From positions 1-29,954 of the forward strand of contig CALBST010000283.1 of assembly GCA_937967425.1 (NCBI GenBank): 29,954 nt of DNA. The letters are read 5' to 3'. The notes below the pieces were generated by a model. It was not told the origin of the DNA, made no database searches, and saw only the letters and a list, made by a program, of their open reading frames with translations. Every line of letters begins with the position of its first letter. The stretch's first letter is position 1. Source of the DNA: an uncultured Caulobacteraceae bacterium (GTDB taxonomy: Bacteria > Pseudomonadota > Alphaproteobacteria > Caulobacterales > TH1-2). Below are positions 1 to 7,116 of this stretch, one piece after another. The position numbers and the translations under genes were made by a program.

Positions 1-887
1 GGCTCCCAGTCGGCCGCCTGATCGATCAGGAATTGGCGGAACGCGGCGATGCGCTTGGAGCGCTTCAGGTCGCTCGGGTAGATGAAATAGACCTCGAAGC
101 TCGGGCCCTGCAGGTTTGGCAGCACCTTCACGAGGTTCGGGTTTTCGCGCGCCATATAGTCCGGGGCGCTGCCAATGCCGAAGCCGGATTCGACCGCGCG
201 CAGCATGCCGTAGACGTTGTTGATCTCGAGCAGCGGCGGGCGCGGCTTTGCATCTTCGCGACCGGCGCGTTGCGCCCAATCGAGTTCGCGCATCGGCGTC
301 GGCACGCCCGCCTGGTAGGCGATGATGCGGTGATTATCGAGATCCTCGACGTTCTTCGGCGTTCCATGCTTCTGCAGATACGAAGCCGAGGCGTAGAGGC
401 TGACGCGCACTTCGAGCAGCTTGCGCTGAATGAGATCGGCGTGCGTCGCCGCCCACAAGCGGATCGCGCATTCGGCTTCGAGCTTCAGCAGATCGTACTC
501 GCGGTCGTCGAGCAAGATTTGCAGACGCGTCTCTGGATAGGTGTCGGCGAACGCGCCAAGGCGCGGCGCAAGCCACGTCGAGCCGAATGCGACTGGCGCC
601 GTCACTTTGAGGTCGCCGATGACCTTTTCGCGCGCATCCTTCAGCGTCGATTCCGCGATCACGGCGGCGCCGGCCATTTCGCGCGTGAACTCGCGCAGCG
701 CCATGCCCGGCCCGGTGAGCAGGAGCCCCCGCGCGTGACGCTGGAACAGCGGCACGCCCATGTCGCTTTCCAGCGCCGCGATCTGGCGGCTCACCGAGGA
801 TTGGCTGACGCCGAGCTTCTCAGCGGCTGCCGTCAGGCTGCCGGTCTCGGCGGCAAAGTGAAACGTTTTGAGCTTGTCCCAATCCAT
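1..887 (-). CDS. LysR-type transcriptional regulator (3' end beyond window)
   Basis: This is a DNA-binding regulator of the LysR family. Reading the minus strand from ATG at 887 gives an N-terminus starting MDWDKLKTFHFAAETGSL, followed by the typical winged-HTH run (AAEKLGVSQSSVSRQIAALE, about residues 21-40) and LFQRHARGLLLT. The rest is the periplasmic-binding-like effector domain. About 295 codons are visible with no stop, close to the usual 290-310 residues, so only the very end should be missing. It is divergent from the MscS gene at 994, and a 14-bp perfect palindrome lies between them, as is typical of LysR regulators that control a divergent promoter. The effector and targets cannot be read from the sequence. 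Family confidence is high. Confidence 0.93.
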   Translation of the reverse strand, partial: MDWDKLKTFHFAAETGSLTAAAEKLGVSQSSVSRQIAALESDMGVPLFQRHARGLLLTGPGMALREFTREMAGAAVIAESTLKDAREKVIGDLKVTAPVAFGSTWLAPRLGAFADTYPETRLQILLDDREYDLLKLEAECAIRLWAATHADLIQRKLLEVRVSLYASASYLQKHGTPKNVEDLDNHRIIAYQAGVPTPMRELDWAQRAGREDAKPRPPLLEINNVYGMLRAVESGFGIGSAPDYMARENPNLVKVLPNLQGPSFEVYFIYPSDLKRSKRIAAFRQFLIDQAADWE

Positions 888-927
888 GTGACGCCCGCCC
901 TGAGGCGCCCCATGGCGGCCTCGTCCG

Positions 928-941
928 ATGCAATATTGCAT
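928..941. promoter_or_regulatory. Perfect 14-bp palindrome, candidate LysR operator
   Basis: ATGCAATATTGCAT is its own reverse complement. It sits 40 bp upstream of the LysR start and 52 bp upstream of the MscS start, in the 106-bp divergent gap. AT-rich dyads with GCAAT/ATTGC halves are typical of LysR-family sites. The assignment to this LysR protein is inference from position. Confidence 0.6.
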
Positions 942-993
942 AGCTCGACACGGGGGTCGATAGATGAGGCTCTGAATTCCGAGGATTCGCCCC

Positions 994-2019
994 ATGTTCG
1001 ATGGCCTAGCCGATTTTTCCCACGTCACGCTCTTCAGGCTTGGCGCCTCGCCGGTGACGGTGGGCGGCGTCGCCGGTGCGGCGTTCGTGGTGTTGGCCTT
1101 CATTGTCGCGTCCGTGCTGATCGGCACAGCGCTGAAGCGTCTCCGGATGCGCACCGAGCCGGGCAATGCCGCGCTCTATATTGCCGAGAAAGTGCTGGGC
1201 TACGGGTTGGTGCTCGTTGGCCTGATAGCTGGGCTTTCGACGCTTGGCCTCGATCTCACATCGATCGCGGTTTTCGCGGGCGGTCTCGGCATCGGCATCG
1301 GGCTCGGACTTCAGGGCATCATCAAGGAGTTCGTCTCGGGGCTTACGCTGGTCTTCGATCGCGCTGTTCAGATCGGCGATTACGTCGAGATGCACGATGG
1401 CACACGCGGGGTTGTGCAGGAGATCGGGCCGCGCGCGACGCGCGTGCGCAATAACGACAATGTCTACCTGCTCATTCCCAACTCAAAACTCATTGAGAAC
1501 ACGATGATCAACTGGACGCGGCGTGGGGAGACGCGGCGTATCCATGTGCCCTTTCAAGTTGCGATCGGCGCTGACAAGGAGAAGGTTCGCGAGTGCGTTC
1601 TCGCCGCGGCGCGCGATGTACCCTTCACGCTGCCGGACACGGAGCAGCATCGCACGCAGGTCTGGCTCGTGGGCTACGGCGACAGCGCTCTGAAGTTCGA
1701 ACTGATTGTCTGGCCCACGCTCGAAGCGGTGAAGCGTCCGAAAGCGATGAACGCCGCCTATACCTGGGCGATCGATGATGCGCTGCGCAGCGCCGGCATC
1801 GAGATTCCATATCCCCAGCGTGACATCCGCTTGCGCGCGTTCTTTGGCGAGGAGGGCGACGAAGCGCTCGCCGCCCTCAATATGCGCCCCGCGGCGCACG
1901 TCCCGCCGCCGCCGCAAACTCACACCGTGAACGATGCCGCCGACGACTTGCTGCGCCCCGATCAGCCGGATGAGCCGGAGAACCCGCCCGCGTCTTCGCC
2001 AGATCAGCGCCGCGCCTAA
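994..2019 (+). CDS. MscS-family small-conductance mechanosensitive channel
   Basis: This is an inner-membrane mechanosensitive channel of the MscS family, which releases small solutes when membrane tension rises. The 341-residue protein has TM1 at about 23-46, TM2 at about 60-83, and a glycine/alanine-rich pore helix TM3 at about 89-118 (AVFAGGLGIGIGLGLQGI). The MscS beta domain follows (FDRAVQIGDYVEM, then LIPNSKLIENTMINWT), and then the cytoplasmic alpha/beta domain. The last 45 or so residues are proline- and acid-rich and probably disordered. The ATG at 994 follows a GAGGA sequence. The TAA stop interlocks with the TAG of the convergent carotenoid oxygenase. The divergent LysR gene may regulate it (inference). 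Family assignment is secure; the exact subfamily is not. Confidence 0.92.
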   Translation: MFDGLADFSHVTLFRLGASPVTVGGVAGAAFVVLAFIVASVLIGTALKRLRMRTEPGNAALYIAEKVLGYGLVLVGLIAGLSTLGLDLTSIAVFAGGLGIGIGLGLQGIIKEFVSGLTLVFDRAVQIGDYVEMHDGTRGVVQEIGPRATRVRNNDNVYLLIPNSKLIENTMINWTRRGETRRIHVPFQVAIGADKEKVRECVLAAARDVPFTLPDTEQHRTQVWLVGYGDSALKFELIVWPTLEAVKRPKAMNAAYTWAIDDALRSAGIEIPYPQRDIRLRAFFGEEGDEALAALNMRPAAHVPPPPQTHTVNDAADDLLRPDQPDEPENPPASSPDQRRA

Positions 2020-3452
2020 GCGCCGCGCCAGGTTCCGTGGAAGCCGAGGGGCGCGGCGTAGCGGCTGCGCCACGTCGCCACCGGGCCATCGCTTACTCGG
2101 GCTGCGTCGAAAACATGCAGCTCGGTCGCGCGCTCTTCCGCGTTGAGCGTCACACCCACAAGCCACGCGTCGCGCTCGGCGCTGGCGCCGGGCTTCGGCA
2201 CGAAGAGGTGCTCTTGCACCATCTGGCCCGCGCCGAACGTGTAGCTTTCGCTTACGCCACTGCGCCAGTTCATGAGGCCGAGAGTTGAAACCTCGCGATC
2301 ATTGGCGATGACGACGAGATCGCGTGCGAGGCCCTGGCGGCGGCGATCGGTTTGAGGGAATTCGCCGAACTGGCCGCTACGCTGCAGCTCAGCGCGGCCG
2401 TCTGCGTGGAGCACCGCGAGCACAAGTTCAGCTGAGGGCGTCTCGCCGCTGTCCGACTGGATCATGCTGCGCGCTTGCTCGGTGACGAAGTGCGCGTTGG
2501 CCGAGGCGCAGAGATCGAAGCGGATCGTGCCGTCGCTGTCTTCCCAGGCGTCGCCGGTATGGAAGTAGAACATGGCCGGCAGTTCGTAGGTGCGCCGGTT
2601 GGCGTAATCGTTCTTGTCCAGCACCAGGATGCGGAACGGCCGATCACCGTGCCATGTGTACCCATCGACCATCGGCGCGGTCATGCGGTCGTGCACCCAT
2701 GGCTGTAGCGGGATGATGAGATAGCGCTCGGTCACCGCCCAATCGTGCAGATACGAGGCTTGGCCGATGTCGATGACTTGGGCGTCTTCAAGCGTTCCGT
2801 CGGCGGAGAGACGCCAGATGATTACGCGTGGCCCGTAGGCGCCGATGTTCCAGATGCGCCCGTTCGGTTCGACCTTGGGGTGGGCCGTGAACGGCATGGC
2901 GGCGAGATCCGGGCGGAAGGGACGGATGCCAATGGTCTCCAGCGTGTCGGGGTTCATGCGGGTGGGCGAGCCGCCCTCCCACAGGGCCCAAAGTTCGCCG
3001 CCAGCCATCATCACTGAGGTGTTGGCGGCGTTGATGTCGTCGGGCGACTCCACCGGCGCGCGCGGCTGACCGCGGGTGCCGAAGCCGGGAAAGATGATCT
3101 CTTGGCGCTGCATCTCGACGCGGCGCTTCAGGGTGTCAGCGAACTTGCCGCTGTGGCGCACGCGGCCATCCTCGATGGCGAAGCGCTGAACGAAGCCATC
3201 GCCGTCGAACCAGTGGCCTGTTGAACTGGAGGGATAGCGGAACCAGCCCGGGCCGTTGCGGTAGAGCGAGCCTGCGAGGCCCCGCGGCGCGCGGCCTTGG
3301 ACGAGGCGCATTGCGGCCGGCGCGTAGCCTTCGGCCGGGGCGTTCTCGACGCCGAGGCCCCACGGATTCTCGCTGGCGAGAGCGGCGGGGGCGGCGGCGA
3401 GGGCCCCTACGGCCGCCGCGCCAGCAAGGAGTTTACGGCGAGAGGCGATCAT
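2016..3452 (-). CDS. Exported carotenoid cleavage dioxygenase (RPE65/CCD family)
   Basis: Members of this family are non-haem iron enzymes that split carotenoid or stilbenoid double bonds with O2. The four iron-binding histidines are visible in their family contexts: H191 (FTAHPKVEP), H236 (YLHDWAV), H298 (FYFHTGDAWED) and H472 (LGFHGTW). N-terminal family motifs also match (LYRNGPGW at about 63-70, WFDGDG at about 81-86). The 478-residue length is normal. The N-terminus has a twin-arginine signal (SRRKLLAG, then an Ala-rich core ending near ALA-SE), so export by Tat is predicted, which is unusual for an enzyme most often described as cytoplasmic or membrane-bound. It overlaps the upstream DUF2141 gene by ATGA, implying translational coupling. 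The substrate is not known from sequence. Confidence 0.93.
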   Translation of the reverse strand: MIASRRKLLAGAAAVGALAAAPAALASENPWGLGVENAPAEGYAPAAMRLVQGRAPRGLAGSLYRNGPGWFRYPSSSTGHWFDGDGFVQRFAIEDGRVRHSGKFADTLKRRVEMQRQEIIFPGFGTRGQPRAPVESPDDINAANTSVMMAGGELWALWEGGSPTRMNPDTLETIGIRPFRPDLAAMPFTAHPKVEPNGRIWNIGAYGPRVIIWRLSADGTLEDAQVIDIGQASYLHDWAVTERYLIIPLQPWVHDRMTAPMVDGYTWHGDRPFRILVLDKNDYANRRTYELPAMFYFHTGDAWEDSDGTIRFDLCASANAHFVTEQARSMIQSDSGETPSAELVLAVLHADGRAELQRSGQFGEFPQTDRRRQGLARDLVVIANDREVSTLGLMNWRSGVSESYTFGAGQMVQEHLFVPKPGASAERDAWLVGVTLNAEERATELHVFDAARVSDGPVATWRSRYAAPLGFHGTWRGA

Positions 3453-3889
3453 TGCGCGCCTCCGACAGCGATCTGGTGGACGTTCTCGCCGGGGTTGAGC
3501 GTGAACACCGCTTGTTGCCAGCTGGCCGGGCCGAAGCTGCCGCGGGCATTGTTGGAGAAGGCGAAGGGCTCGGTTGGGATGCCGAACGGGTTGGTATCGA
3601 GTTCGCCGTTGCCGTTCAGGTCATGGAACAGGCGCACGGCGTATTGGCCGGTGGGCACATCGTTGAATTCGACGCTGGCCGTTGGGCCGGTGATCGGAAT
3701 CTGGCGACCGGCGATGCCGTTGCCGGCGCGGTAGCTTTCCTCGGAATTGAACACCTGCAACAGCACTTGGCCCTGAGGCTGGAGTCCGGTCAGCTCGATC
3801 CGCACGGAGGCGGTGTCGGCGCGGGCTGGCGTTGCGGCGGCGGCGGCGCCAATGACGGCGAAGGCGAGCAGGGCGGTACGAAGCAGCAT
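3449..3889 (-). CDS. DUF2141 family exported protein
   Basis: This is a 146-residue secreted protein of the DUF2141 family, of unknown function. A cleavable signal peptide is clear (hydrophobic residues 4-20, probable cut after PARA at 21-24). The mature part is a predicted small beta-sandwich with the family hallmark FHDLNGNGELD at about 88-98, whose D/N/N/D spacing resembles an EF-hand-type calcium loop, followed by FGIPTEPFAFSNN. It is the first gene of a two-gene unit with the carotenoid oxygenase (4-nt overlap). Both products are predicted to be exported, so they may work together in the periplasm; that is inference. A hairpin immediately upstream covers part of its ribosome-binding site. 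Confidence 0.88.
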   Translation of the reverse strand: MLLRTALLAFAVIGAAAAATPARADTASVRIELTGLQPQGQVLLQVFNSEESYRAGNGIAGRQIPITGPTASVEFNDVPTGQYAVRLFHDLNGNGELDTNPFGIPTEPFAFSNNARGSFGPASWQQAVFTLNPGENVHQIAVGGAQ

Positions 3890-3897
3890 TTTGGTTC

Positions 3898-3927
3898 TCC
3901 GGTCCGGCGGGTTTGCCGTTGACCGGA
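3898..3927 (-). promoter_or_regulatory. Leader hairpin overlapping the ribosome-binding site of the DUF2141 gene
   Basis: In the transcript direction the arms TCCGGTC and GACCGGA pair perfectly (7 bp) around an inner CGGC/GCCG stem, with a two-base bulge and a six-base loop. The 3' arm runs into CGGAG, the only good Shine-Dalgarno, 7 nt before the ATG at 3889. Folding would hide part of that site. Whether it is used as a translational switch is unknown. Confidence 0.5.
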
Positions 3928-4056
3928 GTTCGCCATCGCCGCCCGACCGAAGCGAGCCGGTCTGCGTGAATGCGCTGTTTCAGTACGCGAGCTGCGGGGT
4001 CAGCCGTTCGCGTATCGCGAGTTGCGCCCCGGATTTTATTGGCGTTTCGCCGGTTG

Positions 4057-5046
4057 CTAAGCGGCTGCGCCGGCCTTGGCGCCGCGCGCGCGGTCGAGTT
4101 CCAGAGCGGCCAGATAGCGCTCAGCTTCGAGCGCCGCCATGCAGCCTAGGCCTGCCGCCGTGACCGCCTGGCGATAAGTGTCGTCGGCGACATCGCCGGC
4201 GGCGTAGACGCCAGGGATGTTCGTTTCGGTCGTGCCTGGTTTGACGATGATGTAGCCGCTGTCCTTCATCGCCACTTGGCCTTTGAAAAGTTCCGTCGCC
4301 GGGGCGTGACCGATGGCGATGAACACGCCGTCGAGCTTGCGCTCTTCGCGAGCGCCGGTTTTCAAGTTTTTGATCACGATGCCGGTGACGCCCTTGGGGT
4401 CTTCCGTGCCCTCGATTTCCTCAAGCGCCGAGTCCCAGACAACCTCGATCTTCGGGTGATTGAACAGGCGCTCCTGAAGCACCTTCTCGGCCTTCAGCGA
4501 GTCGCGGCGGTGGATGAGCGTGACCTTGCTGGCCAGGTGGGCGAGATAGAGCGCTTCTTCGACCGCGCTGTTGCCGCCGCCGATTACAGCGACTTCTTTG
4601 CCGCGATAGAAGAAGCCGTCGCAGGTGGCGCAAGCCGAAACGCCGAAGCCTTGGAACTTTTGCTCGCTGTCGAGGCCCAGCCACTTGGCTTGAGCGCCAG
4701 TGGCGATGATCACGGCGTCGGCCAGATAGACCTGTCCGCTATCGCCGGTGAGCTTGAACGGCCGCTGATCCAGTTCGGCCTTCACGATGATGTCTTCGAC
4801 GATGTCCGTGCCGACATGCTTGGCCTGGGCGCGCATCTGTTCCATCAGCCAGGGGCCTTGGATGGTGTCGGCGAAGCCTGGATAGTTCTCGACGTCGGTC
4901 GTGATCGTCAGTTGGCCGCCCGGTTGCAGACCCGCAATGAGCATCGGCTTGCGTAGGGCGCGGGCCGCATAGATGGCGGCGGTGTAACCCGCCGGGCCGG
5001 AGCCGATGATGATGATGGGGGCGTGACGGGCGGCGTTCGAGGTCAT
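4057..5046 (-). CDS. trxB: Thioredoxin-disulfide reductase
   Basis: This is an FAD-dependent cytoplasmic enzyme that reduces thioredoxin with NADPH. The 329-residue product has the FAD-binding GSGPAG (15-20), the GGQLTITTDVENYPGF segment (about 43-58), the redox-active CATC pair C139/C142 (SACATCDGFF), the NADPH-binding GGGNSA (156-161) followed by HRRD (179-182), and the second FAD motif GVYAAGDV (279-286). The open frame extends upstream to 5274, but the extra 76 residues have no family resemblance and would overlap the divergent response regulator, so I chose the ATG at 5046. The C-terminus has a short Ala/Lys-rich tail. It stands alone, with 167 bp between it and the next minus-strand gene. 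Confidence 0.96.
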   Translation of the reverse strand: MTSNAARHAPIIIIGSGPAGYTAAIYAARALRKPMLIAGLQPGGQLTITTDVENYPGFADTIQGPWLMEQMRAQAKHVGTDIVEDIIVKAELDQRPFKLTGDSGQVYLADAVIIATGAQAKWLGLDSEQKFQGFGVSACATCDGFFYRGKEVAVIGGGNSAVEEALYLAHLASKVTLIHRRDSLKAEKVLQERLFNHPKIEVVWDSALEEIEGTEDPKGVTGIVIKNLKTGAREERKLDGVFIAIGHAPATELFKGQVAMKDSGYIIVKPGTTETNIPGVYAAGDVADDTYRQAVTAAGLGCMAALEAERYLAALELDRARGAKAGAAA

Positions 5047-5203
5047 TCTGCGCTCTTGCTGGGATTCGTGTGCTGCCAATATGGCGTCGCCGCCACCACT
5101 CTGAAAGCCGCGGATTTGCAGGTGAGGCTGCGAATTGCGCCCGGATTTTCCACAGCTATTCTGGGGCCGGGGATAAGTCACACTTAGGCGGGCGAACGGG
5201 AAC

Positions 5204-5560
5204 TTGCCGAAGATTTTGGTTGTGGAAGATGACGCGCTGATCGCCATGGAATTGTGCGAGCGGCTGACGGACATGGGCTACGAGGTCATGGGCCCCGCGC
5301 ACTCGATCCCCGAGGCGGAAACGCTGCTTGCCCGCGAAACGCCGGACGGCGCACTGCTAGACGCGACGCTCGCGGGCGGCGTTTCAAGCCTGCCCCTCGG
5401 CATGATCTTGCATGGGAAAGGCGTGCGCATCGCGTTCTGCACCGGCTACGACAAGGTGAAGGGGGCGCCGCCGGAGCTGGCGCAGGCGCCGGTGCTGACC
5501 AAGCCCGTCAGCGACGCCGACATCAAGACCTGTCTCGATAACCTACTCGCGAAAGGCTAG
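5204..5560 (+). CDS. Single-domain response regulator with FATGY-like motif
   Basis: This is a 118-residue stand-alone receiver domain. It carries the acidic pocket (E8/D9/D10), the phospho-acceptor D53 (GALLDATLAG), T80 and K100 (LTKPV). The FCTGY segment at 78-82 matches the FATGY-like motif known from alphaproteobacterial single-domain regulators that partner HWE/HisKA_2-type kinases. The only start that keeps the first beta strand is TTG at 5204 (PKILVVEDD follows), with a weak purine-rich site upstream; translation from TTG is expected to be modest. No kinase or output domain is encoded nearby, so the partner is unknown. It is divergent from trxB and convergent with the ELM1 gene, with interlocked CTAG stops. 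Confidence 0.88.
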   Translation: MPKILVVEDDALIAMELCERLTDMGYEVMGPAHSIPEAETLLARETPDGALLDATLAGGVSSLPLGMILHGKGVRIAFCTGYDKVKGAPPELAQAPVLTKPVSDADIKTCLDNLLAKG

Positions 5561-6558
5561 CGTTTGCGCGCGGCCCAGGCGGTGAGCACTGTTGCTGCTG
5601 CGCGATCTGTTTCCAGCAGCGGCGGGTAGGACCAGGTCTCGAGCTTGCCGTTAAACGGGCGCGCGCAGCCGCGGCGGGCGAGGCTCTGATGAAAGCGCGC
5701 GAGTTTTCCAAGTTGGCCATCGACAGCCAGGATATGCACCGGCTTGCCGGTGGCTGATGCTTCCGTCGCCATGTTCACACTGTCGGCGGTGACGAAGATG
5801 TGGTCGGCGACGCCAAGGATCGCCGGATACGGATTGGCGCCCTCGTCCTCATAGAAAACCGCGCAATGCGGCGCGAGCCAGGTACGGAATTGCAGGCGCG
5901 CGGCGTGACTGGTGCGGCGTGACAACGTCGCCATCAGGGAGCCGCCGGTTTCGCGTTGCACGGCTGCGAGTGAATCGGAAATCGCGCGCGCGCGCGCCGG
6001 CGAAATGTCCTGGCGCTTGGATTTGCCGCCAATGAGAATGGCGAAACGGGGCGACGGCAGCTCTTCGAGATTGACAGGCTTATACTCGGAAACCGCACGA
6101 TCCATGCGCTCTTGGGTGATGCGGTTGCAGGCGCCGACGATCGGCAGAACGTTTTGCCCCTCAAGTCCGTCGTGCATTGGCGGAATGACGGCATCGAACT
6201 CGCGCGGGTTCATGCGCGGGTCCTGCAGCTGCACAACAAAGGTTCGGCCGTTCGACCAATCGCGTACGCCGAGCGAAAACGGAATCGAAGCACGGCCACA
6301 GCCGATGAAGATGTCCGGCCAGGGCGGCTCGATGGCGTCAGAGTCTAGTGAGGTCGCCTGGCGCGGCGCGGGCACCATGCCTGCCGGCAGCCAGCGCCAC
6401 GGCGTCCGCAACCGCACGCGTTTGGTCGTGAGTGAGATCGGCGCGCGCCGCGCGATCGCTTCGGCCAGCCCAAGAGCTTGCGCTTCGATACCGGCGCGCC
6501 CGTCCGTGACGATCCAGACGTTCAGAGGCTCTGCGGGCTGATAGCCAGCGCTGCGCAT
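5557..6558 (-). CDS. ELM1/DUF1022 family protein
   Basis: This 333-residue protein belongs to the ELM1 (COG3660/DUF1022) family, named after a plant mitochondrial fission factor; the bacterial role is not established. Recognisable segments are VWIVTDGRAGIEAQALGLAE near 14-33, IFIGCGRASIP near 83-93, FVVQLQDPR near 106-114, FDAVIPPMHDGL, and the C-terminal FVTADSVNMATEASATGKP, which resembles the donor-binding end of GT-B-type glycosyltransferases such as LpxB. A glycosyl-transfer role in the envelope is therefore possible but unproven. It lies 23 bp downstream of greA on the same strand and probably shares its transcript. Confidence 0.88.
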   Translation of the reverse strand: MRSAGYQPAEPLNVWIVTDGRAGIEAQALGLAEAIARRAPISLTTKRVRLRTPWRWLPAGMVPAPRQATSLDSDAIEPPWPDIFIGCGRASIPFSLGVRDWSNGRTFVVQLQDPRMNPREFDAVIPPMHDGLEGQNVLPIVGACNRITQERMDRAVSEYKPVNLEELPSPRFAILIGGKSKRQDISPARARAISDSLAAVQRETGGSLMATLSRRTSHAARLQFRTWLAPHCAVFYEDEGANPYPAILGVADHIFVTADSVNMATEASATGKPVHILAVDGQLGKLARFHQSLARRGCARPFNGKLETWSYPPLLETDRAAATVLTAWAARKR

Positions 6559-6581
6559 TCAGCCCCCAACCGCCCCGAACC

Positions 6582-7055
6582 TCAGAGGTACTTCACCTTG
6601 GTAATTTCGTACGACTTCGGCCCGCCTGGCGCCATGACCTCGACGACGTCGCCTTCCTCTTTGCCGATCAGCGCGCGCGCGATCGGGGAGGTGATCGAGA
6701 TCTTGCCGCCCTTCACGTCGGACTCGTCTTCACCGACGATCTTGTATTTGGCCTTCGCGCCGGAATCCTCGTCCAGCAGGTTCACGGTCGCGCCGAATTT
6801 CACCTGCTTGCCCGAGAGCTTCGAGACATCGATGATCTGAGCCCGGGCGATTTTGTCCTCAAGCTCGGCCACCCGGCCTTCGATGAAGGCCTGGCGCTCT
6901 TTCGCCGCATGGTATTCGGCGTTCTCGGAGAGGTCGCCGTGGGCGCGCGCCTCTGCGATCGCCTGGATTACCGCCGGGCGCTCTTCGGTCTTAAGACGTT
7001 TTAGCTCTGCGTCGAGGGCGGCGTAACCCTCGGCGGTCATTGGTATTTTTTCCAT
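6582..7055 (-). CDS. greA: Transcription elongation factor GreA
   Basis: GreA rescues backtracked RNA polymerase by stimulating cleavage of the transcript 3' end. The 157-residue protein has the normal length and both domains: the N-terminal coiled coil with the catalytic tip ([14 protein letters not shown], about 40-53) and the C-terminal FKBP-like domain ending with the family pattern [17 protein letters not shown]. The start MEKIPMT matches the family N-terminus although no good Shine-Dalgarno precedes it. It follows carB by 57 bp and precedes the ELM1 gene by 23 bp. Confidence 0.97.
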   Translation of the reverse strand: MEKIPMTAEGYAALDAELKRLKTEERPAVIQAIAEARAHGDLSENAEYHAAKERQAFIEGRVAELEDKIARAQIIDVSKLSGKQVKFGATVNLLDEDSGAKAKYKIVGEDESDVKGGKISITSPIARALIGKEEGDVVEVMAPGGPKSYEITKVKYL

Positions 7056-7087
7056 GGGGGTGTGTAAAAGTCCGTCTAGGAAATGAG

Positions 7088-7116
7088 AATCTGTGTCCGA
7101 TCCGGCCCGGCGTCAA
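7088..7116 (-). promoter_or_regulatory. Possible greA promoter
   Basis: Reading the minus strand, TTGACG (7111-7116) overlaps the carB stop codon and is a good -35 match. The best -10 17 bp downstream is CAGATT (7088-7093), which is poor. The short carB-greA gap could hold an internal promoter, but readthrough from carB is equally possible. Confidence 0.25.

Noticed and set aside
33..1454. A 473-codon open frame on the plus strand.
   Set aside because: It lies antisense to the LysR gene and then out of frame in the MscS gene. Its translation is Arg/Ala-rich without any motif.
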